From: Candidula unifasciata
Lineage: Eukaryota > Mollusca > Gastropoda > Stylommatophora > Geomitridae
Reading direction: 5' to 3'
NCBI GenBank assembly: GCA_905116865.2
Contig: CAJHNH020000546.1
Location: 202,001-266,000, forward strand
DNA: 64,000 bases
Shown here: piece after piece, positions 50,072-52,778 of the stretch
How positions within the stretch are numbered: the first letter of the stretch is position 1
Layout of the letters: each line of letters begins with the position of its first letter
Made by a program: the position numbers and the translations under genes
The notes under the pieces: generated by a model
Told to the model about the DNA's origin: nothing
Database searches by the model: none
What the model saw: the letters and a program-made list of their open reading frames with translations, nothing else

Positions 50072-52661
50072 GTCTACATTAGTAGCATATCCTTTACAGG
50101 ACTTTGCAGAACCAACCCTAGCAATTTTTCACTGTTGTGGTTTTTGTAGGCAAATTTTACGTTCAATAGTTTGCTATTGCTTTCTGAACGGTGAGTTATC
50201 GTTACTACTGTCGAAACCAGTGCAACACAAATTGTCCGCAGCTGGGATCGCAACGCCTAACCCACGATGCTGACATACGTCTACATACATATGCATAAAC
50301 ACATACATATATGTGTGTATATTTGCATTTAGTTTGTATTTGTCCCTCAGGTGAATGAAACAACAAGCGTCCAGCTCAGCCAGACAGTCCAGCCTCACAA
50401 TGATTATTTCATGACCAGTTTTGTGTTGCCTTTCCCTGTTCTGGGTATTCACACTGCCAAGGTAAGTGTCCCAGTGTTTTTCCACGTTTTTTAAGCCTCA
50501 GATACATAGTGTTTATGTGATGTATTCACTTTCTTCTTGAGATTCAACTTCACTGTCTGCAAAGAAGCTTACAAATTAAGGTTGTAACTTTTGTTTTGGG
50601 AGTCTTCAGTCATTTAAGTTCTCCTTCAATGTGTCATACATCAGCGTACACTGTTTTATTGACTCCTCTGTATGTAGTGACAGAAACTGTTCTTTGGTAT
50701 GAAGTATTAGAGATCTTCACAATGTAGCATGATGTGTTGGTTTGGCCAGTTCTCATTCATGTCATCTTTCCTTCCAAGACCGTTCCCTGAAAAGTATTTG
50801 TTCATCAAGTTAATCATGACACTGCTGATGAAGCCATCTGATGATGTCACTCACTTGTACACTGCTTTCAGTTCTCTTCATTTTTGATAGCTTAACCTTT
50901 TTCTTCTCCCTTGTCTTTTGATCACTGTAAACAAGGTACGACCTCAGAAGTTCTTGAAGAGTGCTCTGTGTTACATTTAGCGGCTAACATAGCTGCTAAA
51001 TAGTACTGTTCTTAATATGTCACTTGGCTTCACTGGTTTCCTTTCAGTGGTCTTAAAGTGCAAATTTTTTTTTTTTTATTGCGAGTGAAAATTCTAGGCC
51101 ATGTTGTTGACCTGATAGAGCAGAAAATAGCCATGAAATTTGGTTATAAAGCCAGTAAAATACTGGCCTAATCAGAAGGAGCTGAAACCAAGGATGAAAC
51201 ATCAGAAATGAAAGTGCAAGAACACAGTTGACAACAGGTTAGGGAATGAGCCGTCTGACTTGGAGGAAAGAAGCTTTTTAGCCCAGAGACGGCACAAATA
51301 CCAGAAATTTAGCCATAAAGTGGCACAAATAAACAAGACCACAAATATAGCCGGAGACTGTTGGCAGCTTCGGCTAGCTAGCAGCAGGTTTAACATGGTT
51401 GAGATTTTGATTTTTACTTAAAAGGAATTGGAATTGTACCGGTGCCACATTAGTTAGTTAGTTAGTTGGGTTATCATCATTGCACTCCGGACATGTCCAT
51501 AGGTGCTCAGATCCTCCCCTCAGTATGAATCCCAACGTCCGATGGCTAATAGTACCAGTTCTATGTTGATTAACAAGTCTTCTGACGTGTCCGGTGTGCA
51601 TCTCGTTTTTTGCTGTGCCGATCTTAATTCCCAAGTCTGCCATTCTGGCGAGTGATGTGGATTCACTGCCACCAAAGTCCTCTATCCTTCCCATTTCTCT
51701 GAGGGCATTGATAATATCAGCATGATCCATAGGCTGACCGTCGGTAGTGATAGCGGATCCAGCCAACCTGTCAGCTCTTTCATTTCCATCGACGCCTGCG
51801 TGTCCCGGAACAAAAATAAAGGTGACTCCTCGCACAGTGGACTTCTGAATTGATTCAAGCCATTGTCTTTGCACTGAACCTGCCTGAACCCTCCGGATCA
51901 TACTCATTGAATCACTGAGTATACATATGCGGGTGTATTTTTGTGTTTCAAGCCAGGCAAACGCTTGCGTCACTGCCATCACCTCCATCGTCATGCTGCT
52001 GGTTGTCATGGAGAAGGCGCCGTTGGCTTCTTTGACTGTTCTGCCCGCTGAGCGTGCTGTAAATGCCCATGCGCTTCTTCTTTGGCGTATAACTGATCCG
52101 TCTGTATAGATTAGTGCATCTGCTTCGTCTGAATTTTCACCGATGAGAGCGTTGACCTCTGCATTAACAGCTACAGGATTATCTTCTCTACATCGCCTGT
52201 TGAGTGTGACAATACAGGAAAATGTACAAATAAACGCCTGAGGCACAGGTATCCATTCTGCACCAGGTATGATGTCGGTTAGGCTGCATATTTGCCTAAT
52301 AACATACCGGTGCCACATGTTATATATAAAAGAATTGTCCCTCATTTCGTTAACAGACCCAGTTTTATAATCATGTGCAAAACAGGATAATCAAAATGAA
52401 TTATTTGTAGGTTTTTTTTTTTAAACTAGTCAACTGAACTTCTATTATTTTTTTTAATCCACTTAGATTGAGGCCGGAGTTGTTGATGAGAATGGAGTCA
52501 TCTGGAACACCGGACCACGTGCAACAGTGTCTGTGAGATCTTACGATGAAAACATCCAGAGGCAGCAGCAGCAGCAACATCAGCAGTTGCGAGCTGCAGC
52601 CAGAGCACAGCAGACGTCCAGCAGTCAGCAGATGCATTATGCCCAGGGCACACATACATAA
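3308..52661 (+). CDS. INTS7: Integrator complex subunit 7, complete 20-exon gene
   Basis: INTS7 is a nuclear alpha-solenoid (ARM/HEAT-like) subunit of the Integrator complex, which cleaves snRNA 3' ends and attenuates paused RNA polymerase II. Coding exons: 3308-3398, 11268-11397, 12421-12567, 14154-14291, 16674-16803, 17903-18142, 19897-20011, 22463-22564, 23466-23663, 28366-28508, 34553-34738, 35867-36022, 40106-40300, 41434-41537, 44089-44154, 45467-45632, 46777-46875, 49017-49211, 50351-50461, 52467-52661. They sum to 2907 nt, 968 codons plus TAA, with all phases consistent; human INTS7 has 962 residues. Landmarks shared with human include [61 protein letters not shown] and VQPHNDYF. All introns are GT-AG. 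The first ATG has A at -3 and G at +4. No frameshift or stop interrupts the model, so the gene looks functional. Confidence 0.95.
3540..4297. mobile_element. Non-autonomous TIR element, copy 3, in INTS7 intron 1
   Basis: Ends GGCTCTCCCCCGAACTTCTA and its complement near 4297 match copy 2; arms continue with CCTAACAGGGCTTCAGT mirrored at about 4233. Interior carries repeated TTGAAATTGTCAACGGTCGC modules also present in copy 2. Flanks AGAAAATA and ATAAAATC match at six of eight positions. Confidence 0.72.
4540..5664. mobile_element. hAT-type element with perfect 8-bp target duplication
   Basis: Left end TAGGGCTGTACCGAATATTC is mirrored by GAATAGTG...CAGTACAGCCCTA on the right. The target duplication GTTAAAAT is perfect (4532-4539, 5665-5672). 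The subterminal region is packed with CCGAATA/TATTCGG motifs, typical transposase-binding repeats. The middle is occupied by a LINE relic, not a transposase. Confidence 0.82.
4826..5490 (+). pseudogene. LINE reverse transcriptase C-terminal relic inside hAT
   Basis: Plus-strand reading frames give [37 protein letters not shown] and [17 protein letters not shown], then after a stop [15 protein letters not shown] and [15 protein letters not shown]. This order (thumb region, TLIRPV, W-GH-RM, RRPKGR) is characteristic of RTE/Jockey-type LINE 3' ends. Broken by at least two stops. Confidence 0.75.
5820..6339. other. Intron 1 spacer
   Basis: A/T-rich with a poly(T) run at 5826-5842. The 6100-6175 portion resembles minus-strand repeat sequence at 61706-61770 (ATGGCTAGCC-CCTG-CAAG). 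No gene recognised. Confidence 0.3.
6340..6995 (-). pseudogene. LINE reverse transcriptase relic, minus strand
   Basis: Minus-strand frames give [15 protein letters not shown] followed by YADN (a decayed reverse transcriptase F/YADD box), then farther along [36 protein letters not shown] and GRKERQR. Same family as the relic at 37980-39140. Several stops and a mutated catalytic box; dead copy. Confidence 0.7.
7351..7692. repeat. Tandem duplication, 171 bp x 2
   Basis: AATTGCTACTTTGCACTT begins at 7351 and again at 7522, and both copies run through AGGAATAGTGTCATAATTG-like ends with few differences and length variation in a poly(T) run. Recent local duplication in intron 1. Confidence 0.85.
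7960..8140. repeat. Dispersed repeat, copy 1 (pair with 9340-9560)
   Basis: Shares AAAATGCTATAA, TTTTAACATAATTAC, CAGATTTTGGGGT-like and AATGGCAGA-like blocks in the same order with 9340-9560. Two diverged direct copies flanking the GC-richer block between them. Confidence 0.5.
8173..8209. repeat. (GT)n microsatellite
   Basis: About 18 GT dinucleotides without interruption. Confidence 0.95.
8420..9320. repeat. GC-richer block of unknown type in intron 1
   Basis: Composition changes sharply from A/T-rich intron to balanced sequence rich in CG dinucleotides (for example CTCGCGCAGACTGAGG near 9083) and back. It begins with TGAAAGTCCCC near 8416 and carries no long ORF or terminal repeat that I can define. 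An LTR or SINE cluster is possible but unsupported. Confidence 0.35.
9340..9560. repeat. Dispersed repeat, copy 2
   Basis: Second copy of the 7960-8140 repeat, same orientation, diverged. Confidence 0.5.
9561..11267. other. Intron 1, 3' part
   Basis: A/T-rich sequence with poly(T) at 10185-10200; ends in the INTS7 exon 2 acceptor. No gene or element recognised. Confidence 0.4.
11268..11397 (+). CDS. INTS7: INTS7 exon 2 (residues 31-74)
   Basis: Follows acceptor TCCCCAG and ends before GTAGGT. Encodes [20 protein letters not shown] followed by [20 protein letters not shown], one of the most conserved stretches of the family. Enters in phase 1 and leaves with two bases. Confidence 0.93.
11880..12171. 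repeat. (AT)n and (GA)n microsatellite cluster, intron 2
   Basis: About 240 bp of near-pure AT dinucleotides with short interruptions, then GAGA runs at 12127-12170. The AT part is self-complementary and can form cruciforms. Open frames across it on the minus strand (IYIYIY) are artefacts. Confidence 0.95.
12421..12567 (+). CDS. INTS7: INTS7 exon 3 (residues 74-123)
   Basis: Acceptor TTTGAAG, donor GTAAGT. Encodes [28 protein letters not shown] and [15 protein letters not shown], near-identical to the human counterpart. Helical solenoid segment. Confidence 0.95.
12615..13560 (-). mobile_element. Unclassified retroposed family, copy A (intron 3)
   Basis: Shares, in order, GGGCATTC-C-GCCATC-AAGGAGGC, ACCCAAGGAATCATCATGTC, TGCTGAACCTCAC and GAAGTCTTGCGTGCGTATCT-like blocks with the insertion at 30364-31751 and with 23885-25060. 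Orientation is taken from copy C, whose poly(A) lies on the minus strand. The minus strand has a 104-codon frame with CERC and CKVC pairs 15 residues apart; no family assigned. Diverged. Confidence 0.6.
13325..13347. repeat. Poly(G) run
   Basis: About 23 consecutive G on the plus strand inside copy A; G-quadruplex potential and an assembly-error risk. Confidence 0.9.
14154..14291 (+). CDS. INTS7: INTS7 exon 4 (residues 123-169)
   Basis: Acceptor ATGCAG, donor GTAAGT. Encodes [38 protein letters not shown] and CEKSK, aligning with human LGSLASIIPERKNAHHSI and SHDNVEVEAAVFAA. Confidence 0.94.
14475..14760 (-). pseudogene. LINE 3'-end relic, minus strand
   Basis: Minus-strand translation gives [29 protein letters not shown] and MNQRYGGKQ, matching [16 protein letters not shown] and DLQTTGVTN of the relic at 4826-5490. 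Same LINE family, opposite orientation. Confidence 0.6.
15130..15664 (-). mobile_element. Penelope-like element 3' end, left arm of palindrome
   Basis: Reverse complement of 15917-16405 with a few changes and an extra ~36 bp near 15380. The minus strand therefore carries the same GIY-YIG endonuclease remnant. It ends outward in the conserved terminal segment with GAAATATGCC and CAATAAATTGTGCA. Confidence 0.75.
15173..15219 (-). ncRNA. Decayed hammerhead-like core (minus strand)
   Basis: Minus strand reads TGCAC, CTGACAAG, GATACAGC, GAAA, then AATAAATT and GTGCA. Same layout as 16334-16380, but the CUGANGA box is broken (G8 to A), so self-cleavage is unlikely. Confidence 0.4.
15920..16249 (+). 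pseudogene. GIY-YIG endonuclease domain of a Penelope-like element
   Basis: Open from about 15920 to the stop at 16249. Reads [33 protein letters not shown] and [15 protein letters not shown] and YVG are the two GIY-YIG strands, GRT-R-LEQR-EH carries the catalytic arginine helix, and CxC sits between the strands as in Penelope-like elements. No reverse transcriptase is attached, so it is a 5'-truncated copy. The 94-residue open frame lacks any ATG near its start. Confidence 0.8.
16334..16380 (+). ncRNA. Hammerhead ribozyme-like motif at PLE terminus
   Basis: TGCAC pairs with GTGCA (stem I). Between them are CTGACGAG (CUGANGA core), a short G..C stem II, GAAA, and a very short stem III (A-U, U-A) closed by TGCCAGGCA, with AAUU before the predicted cleavage site. 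Type I hammerheads with tiny stem III are known from Penelope-like elements. Cleavage is predicted, not shown. Confidence 0.55.
16674..16803 (+). CDS. INTS7: INTS7 exon 5 (residues 169-212)
   Basis: Acceptor TTTCCAG. Encodes [20 protein letters not shown] and [17 protein letters not shown]. The donor is GTTGTT after AAG, a weak 5' splice site, but phase 0 and protein continuity into exon 6 support it. Confidence 0.9.
16804..17902. other. Intron 5
   Basis: A/T-rich, no gene. Contains a small inverted telomere-like motif (TTAGGGTTAGGG and CTAACCCTAA) at about 17098-17130. Confidence 0.4.
17903..18142 (+). CDS. INTS7: INTS7 exon 6 (residues 213-292)
   Basis: Acceptor ATACTGCAG, donor GTAAAT. 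Encodes 80 residues including [19 protein letters not shown] and [14 protein letters not shown], matching human LLQQLVTSYPSTKMV and YLKNDPRKAVKRLA. Longest internal exon of the gene, phase 0 at both ends. Confidence 0.93.
18690..18840. repeat. Interspersed repeat, also at 55660-55900
   Basis: GAGTATGAAAGT, GGAGAACTGGTGAGA, CAAGCAGACTGTGATG and GTTCTGCAAAGGACCTGC align with 55690-55800; a shorter match lies at 1-70. Function unknown. Just upstream, 18530-18640 holds a 60 bp tandem duplication (CACAAGAAGT-GATAG). Confidence 0.6.
19027..19270 (-). mobile_element. tRNA-derived SINE, minus strand
   Basis: The minus strand has a box A-like TGGCTTAGGCATT and box B-like GGGTTCGACCCC about 40 bp apart, followed by a non-tRNA body ending near TTGCAGAACCAACCCCAG. 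The body matches 50095-50275. The tail end (tRNA side) has a 28 bp duplication ending CCACAGACACT. Not a functional tRNA: no folded cloverleaf. Confidence 0.65.
19897..20011 (+). CDS. INTS7: INTS7 exon 7 (residues 293-331)
   Basis: Acceptor TTTCCAG, donor GTGAGT. Encodes [20 protein letters not shown] and [18 protein letters not shown], corresponding to human SLKLGMLSVLSTLSGTIAIK. Ends in phase 1. Confidence 0.88.
20225..21330 (+). pseudogene. LINE 3'-portion relic, plus strand (intron 7)
   Basis: Frames give [41 protein letters not shown] and CQTW, then QRIKWFT and [20 protein letters not shown]. Same family as the LINE at 29421-33493 ([24 protein letters not shown]). Split near 20460-20700 by a SINE-like segment. 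Many stops. Confidence 0.68.
21331..22462. other. Intron 7, 3' part
   Basis: No gene recognised; ends in the exon 8 acceptor. The frame overlapping 22259-22543 is intron plus a shifted reading of exon 8. Confidence 0.35.
22463..22564 (+). CDS. INTS7: INTS7 exon 8 (residues 331-365)
   Basis: Acceptor TTGCACAG, donor GTAAGT. Encodes [20 protein letters not shown] and [14 protein letters not shown], matching human QECCYHNNRGIAAHGVRVLTNI. Phase 1 at both ends. Confidence 0.9.
22830..22985. mobile_element. SINE-like repeat, with internal 43 bp duplication
   Basis: GACATCACA-CACT-GGG, CATCCC-like, GCTC-GTCCTCAT-TACAGCAGCC, and TTATGTGTCC-T-TTGCCTTTC match 47715-47860 in order. The segment GGGACAATCCCACTAGTGCT is tandemly duplicated here. 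Confidence 0.55.
23466..23663 (+). CDS. INTS7: INTS7 exon 9 (residues 365-431)
   Basis: Acceptor CGTGCAG, donor GTAAAG. Encodes [20 protein letters not shown], then [17 protein letters not shown] and [14 protein letters not shown]; human has LESLLVLCSQDDS, LKIALNCMVKLAKGRP and SVVETLLTQL. Phase 1 at both ends. Confidence 0.9.
23885..25060 (-). mobile_element. Unclassified retroposed family, copy B (intron 9)
   Basis: Blocks shared in order with copies A and C: TTTTGTGGGACA, ATTTGTGTGGTATCC, CCCTCAAGGGAAGGCAGAGG, GGGCTCACTCAAGGAATAGT, GGGGGTGGACTGATGAGAGC, and GTCTTGCTTGAGGATCTGTAA. A displaced right end matching copy C (TTAACTTTCCCTTGTGCCTG) lies at 25668-25700, so the copy is probably split by about 0.6 kb. 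Confidence 0.65.
25061..26519. other. Intron 9 middle
   Basis: Holds the displaced end of copy B around 25660-25720; otherwise A/T-rich, no gene recognised. Confidence 0.35.
26520..26735 (-). pseudogene. LINE reverse transcriptase relic, minus strand
   Basis: Minus-strand reading gives [40 protein letters not shown] and after a G-rich run [16 protein letters not shown]. This is the palm entry region (PADW-GYLVKLPKKGD...NYRGI) common to RTE-like LINEs. Fragment only. Confidence 0.7.
26850..27029. mobile_element. SINE-like unit preceding the minisatellite
   Basis: TGGCATAGCCACTAGGCCTG and GGTTTTGGGTCCAAATC look like diverged tRNA boxes A and B; then a poly(T) run and AAAATGACTTTGGCTCCCAG, which also occurs at 54505-54525. 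The end matches elements at 25690-25790 and 39710-39790 (GTCATGG-AAGT). The 28-mer array continues from it. Confidence 0.5.
27030..27953. repeat. 28-bp minisatellite, 33 copies
   Basis: Unit GGCCACATAACCCACAGAGT plus TGGTCATT. The span is 924 bp, exactly 33 units with no indel. Only a few substitutions are seen: GCCGCATAAC in the first unit, CCCGC in one unit near 27797 and in the last, TCATC in one near the end. In intron 9, 412 bp upstream of exon 10. Confidence 0.97.
28366..28508 (+). CDS. INTS7: INTS7 exon 10 (residues 431-478)
   Basis: Acceptor CTAACAG. Encodes [20 protein letters not shown] and [19 protein letters not shown]; human ARILMCHCLAAIAMQLPVL. The donor CAG/GTAAAG at 28509 is the first unit of a tandem array that repeats this splice-site context through the start of intron 10. 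Confidence 0.9.
28509..29420. repeat. ~60-bp minisatellite beginning at the exon 10 donor
   Basis: About 16 units of (G/A)TAAAGCC-AG-TGGTGACAGG, AAACACTGGTGTCTGTATGT and TATCTTTTTCTCTACCAG. The first unit begins with the genuine donor GTAAAG. Junctions therefore read pyrimidine tract, CAG, GTAAAG or ATAAAG. The array is interrupted by a LINE and resumes at 33494. Confidence 0.95.
29440..30363 (+). pseudogene. LINE endonuclease domain (truncated, broken)
   Basis: Reads [17 protein letters not shown], a stop, then [51 protein letters not shown] and [15 protein letters not shown] and the final DH are hallmarks of the apurinic-type endonuclease; the usual QIDYIL is QIGFIL, a damaged aspartate. 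Continues as [14 protein letters not shown] and, after a frameshift, the SLAEN segment where the insertion occurred. Confidence 0.85.
30364..31751 (-). mobile_element. Unclassified retroposed family, copy C, inserted in LINE
   Basis: Bounded by a perfect 13-bp target duplication CACTAGCAGAAAA (30351-30363 and 31752-31764). A T-run at the left end is a poly(A) tail on the minus strand, so the copy was retroposed in minus orientation. 1388 bp, GC-rich, most intact of three copies. Its 228-codon plus-strand frame (30401-31087) is antisense and not conserved. Minus-strand frames share VQD-IPWVS with copy A. Encoded function not recognised. Confidence 0.85.
31112..31375. repeat. ~87-bp tandem repeat x 3 inside copy C
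   Basis: ATGGATGGTTGCTGTTGTGG, TGTACC-CAGCGCGGTGACGA and CGACACTGAGGGTT occur three times in tandem with few changes. Confidence 0.92.
31765..33475 (+). pseudogene. LINE reverse transcriptase and C-terminal region, frameshifted
   Basis: Continues the LINE after the insertion. First frame: [92 protein letters not shown] frameshift near 32575 leads to [33 protein letters not shown] (catalytic FADD intact), [19 protein letters not shown] and [13 protein letters not shown] second shift near 33220 leads to [11 protein letters not shown] and [23 protein letters not shown]-like by domain order, no RNase H. Confidence 0.88.
33494..33809. repeat. Splice-site minisatellite, right part
   Basis: Five further units of the ~60 bp repeat after the LINE, including one shortened by GT expansion (33748-33760), ending at CTGTACCAGG. 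Together with 28509-29420 the array has about 21 units. Confidence 0.92.
34090..34400 (-). pseudogene. LINE 3'-end relic, minus strand
   Basis: Minus strand gives [20 protein letters not shown] then, after decay, [20 protein letters not shown] and [15 protein letters not shown]. This is the usual W-GH...GRPKKRW...DRKAW pattern of LINE C-termini. Confidence 0.68.
34553..34738 (+). CDS. INTS7: INTS7 exon 11 (residues 479-540)
   Basis: Acceptor TTTTTTCCAG, donor GTAAGC. Encodes [20 protein letters not shown] then [20 protein letters not shown]; human WTVYRIARQASRMGCHDMAKE aligns closely. Phase 0 at both ends. Confidence 0.94.
34739..35866. other. Intron 11
   Basis: A/T-rich, no gene. 35731-35790 resembles the start of copies A and B (GCTGCAATATGTGTACCTTT, CAACACA-CTTCTTCAGA), a short fragment of that dispersed family. 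Confidence 0.35.
35867..36022 (+). CDS. INTS7: INTS7 exon 12 (residues 541-592)
   Basis: Acceptor TGTTACAG, donor GTAGAA. Encodes [20 protein letters not shown] and [16 protein letters not shown]; human VASEHFYFWLNSLKEFSHAEQ and ALSCIAESLKFYHKG. Phase 0 at both ends. Confidence 0.93.
36190..36450. repeat. Possible SINE with AATCC-repeat tail
   Basis: A GC-balanced segment (GCCAGGGGCCACAATATAGG, GACCTCTCCACGGTGATCCT) that ends in TCCAATCCAATCCAATCCAA near 36427-36446. The short pentamer tail suggests a retroposed unit; no RNA gene head recognised. Confidence 0.4.
36451..37309. other. Intron 12, A/T-rich spacer
   Basis: No gene or repeat recognised. Confidence 0.35.
37310..37770 (-). pseudogene. 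GIY-YIG domain of a second Penelope-like lineage
   Basis: Minus strand reads [55 protein letters not shown] and [20 protein letters not shown] and KYIG are the GIY and YIG strands, the CxxC knuckle lies between them, R in MADRFRQH is the catalytic helix, and E in LENR is the metal-binding glutamate. The sequence differs strongly from the 15.9 kb copy, so two lineages are present. Upstream 37650-37770 has decayed coding similarity. No reverse transcriptase seen. Confidence 0.78.
38430..38745. mobile_element. Inverted pair of Penelope-like termini
   Basis: About 70 bp arms: AATAATGCGGATACAAACAA to GCACAATTTATTGCCAGGCA on the left are mirrored by the right arm to CCGCATTATTTAAA. The terminal motif GAAATATGCC and CAATAAATTGTGCA is the one at 15.1-16.4 kb. 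About 130 bp of spacer. Inserted into the LINE relic. Confidence 0.72.
38655..38702 (+). ncRNA. Hammerhead ribozyme-like motif at PLE terminus
   Basis: CACAC, CTGATGAG (consensus CUGAUGA), ATATAGC, GAAA, TATGCCTGGTAATAAATT, GTGCA. The core is intact, but stem I is only about 3 bp (CAC with GTG), so activity is doubtful. Same layout as 16334-16380. Confidence 0.5.
39141..40105. other. Intron 12, 3' part
   Basis: 39700-39790 is a fragment of the SINE-like family of 26850 (GACC-TGATTTCCAGGTC, GTCATGGGAGGTAA). Otherwise no gene. Confidence 0.35.
40106..40300 (+). CDS. INTS7: INTS7 exon 13 (residues 593-657)
   Basis: Acceptor TTGTTCCAG, donor GTAAAT. Encodes [20 protein letters not shown], then [20 protein letters not shown]; human ASTPLNPLSFQCEFVKLRID and SPPPAIATTIAMTLGNDLQR. 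Confidence 0.95.
40301..41433. other. Intron 13
   Basis: No gene or repeat recognised; the 116-codon minus-strand frame at 40954-41304 shows no domain I know. Confidence 0.4.
41434..41537 (+). CDS. INTS7: INTS7 exon 14 (residues 658-692)
   Basis: Acceptor TTGTCCTCAG. Encodes [20 protein letters not shown] and [14 protein letters not shown], matching human YGDLYQASFDADSATLRNV. Two GT dinucleotides compete at the end: ending at 41535 (GTGTAT) or 41537 (GTATCC). I chose 41537 because it joins exon 15 in the right phase and restores the family length through LNINVLQQCC. Confidence 0.82.
42045..42545. repeat. ~36-bp pyrimidine-rich minisatellite, intron 14
   Basis: About 13 units of AATTACTTTGATAG(T/C)TGTC plus TTTTTCTTTCTCTTTT, the last ones changed to AATCACTGATAGTTGTC. 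Strong strand asymmetry (T/C on plus). Confidence 0.93.
42546..44088. other. Intron 14, 3' part
   Basis: No gene. Poly(T) near 43329-43346. The 43692-43880 stretch (CAGTGCTTCTCAATTAGAT ... CCATGGACCCCGGCAACC) resembles the ends of hAT elements of the CAGTG-TTCTCAA type but boundaries are unclear. Confidence 0.35.
44089..44154 (+). CDS. INTS7: INTS7 exon 15 (residues 692-714), small exon
   Basis: A 66-nt exon after acceptor AGCAACAG and before donor GTGAGT. It encodes [20 protein letters not shown], which aligns without gaps to human QQQSCLLISHAIEALI. It was found by searching for the missing segment; the reading frame and both splice phases fit only this position. An alternative acceptor 10 bases downstream (CTTCAG) would fit if exon 14 ended at 41535. 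Confidence 0.8.
44355..44379. repeat. Poly(C) run
   Basis: About 23 consecutive C on the plus strand in intron 15. Confidence 0.9.
44385..44920 (+). repeat. GC-rich retroelement-like segment, intron 15
   Basis: Sharp change to GC-rich sequence. A short plus frame reads [14 protein letters not shown], and ACCTCGATAAAAAACCTGGT, CCCCTGTGGGAGGGAAGG are unlike flanking intron. It looks like the 5' UTR of a LINE; no other part of the element follows. Low certainty. Confidence 0.4.
45467..45632 (+). CDS. INTS7: INTS7 exon 16 (residues 714-769)
   Basis: Acceptor TAATTTCAG. Encodes [20 protein letters not shown], then [14 protein letters not shown] and GAISYK; human YERRMMSVYNHVLEEVESL and PVSY align. 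The donor GTTTCA is weak, but phase 0 and the family alignment require the exon to end at AAG 45632. Confidence 0.88.
45957..46138. mobile_element. hAT MITE (GCGGCCCGCAGGCC type), intron 16
   Basis: Ends CAGGACTCTTCAACA and TAGTTGACATCCCTG form an inverted repeat with few mismatches; flanks CCTTATAT and TCTTATAT match at seven of eight. Interior AAGCGGCCCGCAGGCCAAAT is typical of short hAT elements. A relative lies at 58277-58462. Confidence 0.72.
46361..46776. repeat. 67-bp minisatellite built from the exon 17 acceptor
   Basis: Six units each containing TTGATGGACCCAGCAGTTCA, TTTTGTT-ACAATTACATCT and TATATGTCTGAACATTTCAG. AG dinucleotides fall at 46508, 46575, 46642, 46709 and the true acceptor at 46776, exactly 67 bp apart. 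In unit 2 the AG is AC; unit 1 is longer and lacks it. The unit continues into the exon sequence (TTGATGGAC versus exon CTGATGGAC). Confidence 0.95.
46777..46875 (+). CDS. INTS7: INTS7 exon 17 (residues 770-802)
   Basis: Follows acceptor AACATTTCAG and ends before GTATTT. Encodes [20 protein letters not shown] and [13 protein letters not shown], matching human ACLCNAIIALLKVPLSFQRYFFQKLQST. The longer open frame here ([10 protein letters not shown]) is a wrong frame; only this one keeps the conserved RFFYQ. The acceptor and first codons LMD are copied in the 67 bp array just upstream. Confidence 0.9.
46876..47704. other. Intron 17, 5' part
   Basis: No gene recognised. 46920-47215 is more balanced in composition and may be an old repeat; no relatives seen in the window. 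Confidence 0.3.
47705..47950. mobile_element. SINE-like repeat, intron 17
   Basis: Matches the 22830-22985 repeat in order (GACATCACATCACT-GGG, GCTCCGTCCTCATTATCAGC, TTATGTGTCCGTCTTGCCTT) and ends in an A-rich ACAACAACAAAAATTAATGA tail, so retroposed in plus orientation. Confidence 0.6.
47951..49016. other. Intron 17, 3' part
   Basis: 48080-48370 is GC-richer and repeat-like; the rest A/T-rich. No gene recognised. Confidence 0.3.
49017..49211 (+). CDS. INTS7: INTS7 exon 18 (residues 803-867)
   Basis: Acceptor CATCACAG, donor GTGAGT. Encodes [20 protein letters not shown], then [20 protein letters not shown] and [11 protein letters not shown]; human [20 protein letters not shown] and QSVCLNVSSTL. 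Start of the C-terminal beta-rich domain. Confidence 0.95.
49640..49965 (+). pseudogene. LINE 3'-end relic, plus strand
   Basis: Short frames with stops: [29 protein letters not shown] and [12 protein letters not shown] resemble the 3' end of the family seen in minus orientation at 6340-6660 (GHMIRR, GRKERQR). Weak and decayed. Confidence 0.45.
50037..50073. repeat. (GT)n(AT)n microsatellite
   Basis: GT run followed by AT run in intron 18, directly left of a SINE. Confidence 0.9.
50095..50275 (-). mobile_element. tRNA-derived SINE, second copy
   Basis: Matches 19027-19200 in order: TTGCAGAACCAACCCTAGCA, GTTGTGGTTTTTGTAGGCAA, TTGCTATTGCTTTCTGAACG and CAGCTGGGATCG. The tRNA head is more decayed. 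Confidence 0.6.
50351..50461 (+). CDS. INTS7: INTS7 exon 19 (residues 868-904)
   Basis: Acceptor GTCCCTCAG, donor GTAAGT. Encodes [20 protein letters not shown] and VLGIHTAK; human EQRVEPHNDYFSTQFLLNFA and ILGTHN. Confidence 0.95.
50462..51436. other. Intron 19, 5' part
   Basis: No gene recognised; poly(T) at 51066-51078. Confidence 0.35.
51451..52304 (-). mobile_element. 5'-truncated LINE with perfect 14-bp target duplication
   Basis: Perfect target duplication TACCGGTGCCACAT at 51437-51450 and 52305-52318. The left end TTAGTTAGTTAGTTAG is a (CTAA)n tail on the minus strand, marking the 3' end of the RNA. 854 bp copy in minus orientation in INTS7 intron 19, with an uninterrupted reading frame; a young insertion. 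Confidence 0.9.
51458..52304 (-). pseudogene. RNase H domain of a LINE ORF2, frame intact
   Basis: The element-encoded part is open from its truncated 5' end to a stop at 51458 (about 280 codons). RNase HI motifs are all visible: ALIYTDGSV (first Asp), [16 protein letters not shown] (Glu), [14 protein letters not shown] (third Asp) and [19 protein letters not shown] (His and fourth Asp). It ends with TCPECND, a cysteine pair as in the terminal knuckle of I/Jockey-group LINEs. The apparent first residues [10 protein letters not shown] are flanking intron. No promoter or native start, so not expected to be expressed on its own. Confidence 0.88.
52467..52661 (+). CDS. INTS7: INTS7 exon 20 (residues 905-968), stop TAA
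   Basis: Acceptor ATCCACTTAG. Encodes [20 protein letters not shown] and [20 protein letters not shown], ending [10 protein letters not shown] before TAA at 52659-52661; human VKDANGIVWKTGPRTTIFVKS with the same glutamine-rich tail. The 3' UTR follows and carries a hAT element at 52779; ATTAAA hexamers near 53634 and 53796 are possible poly(A) signals but I cannot choose between them. Confidence 0.95.
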   Translation: MEAGVVDENGVIWNTGPRATVSVRSYDENIQRQQQQQHQQLRAAARAQQTSSSQQMHYAQGTHT

Positions 52662-52778
52662 TCTTATGCTACTGAGAGTTGCCTCTCATGATTCATTGTC
52701 AGCTGGAAATTATAGCAGTTTATGTTGGGAATTGTCAGTTCATAAGAATGTCAGACCAGGCGTCTTCATGGTTTGGTG

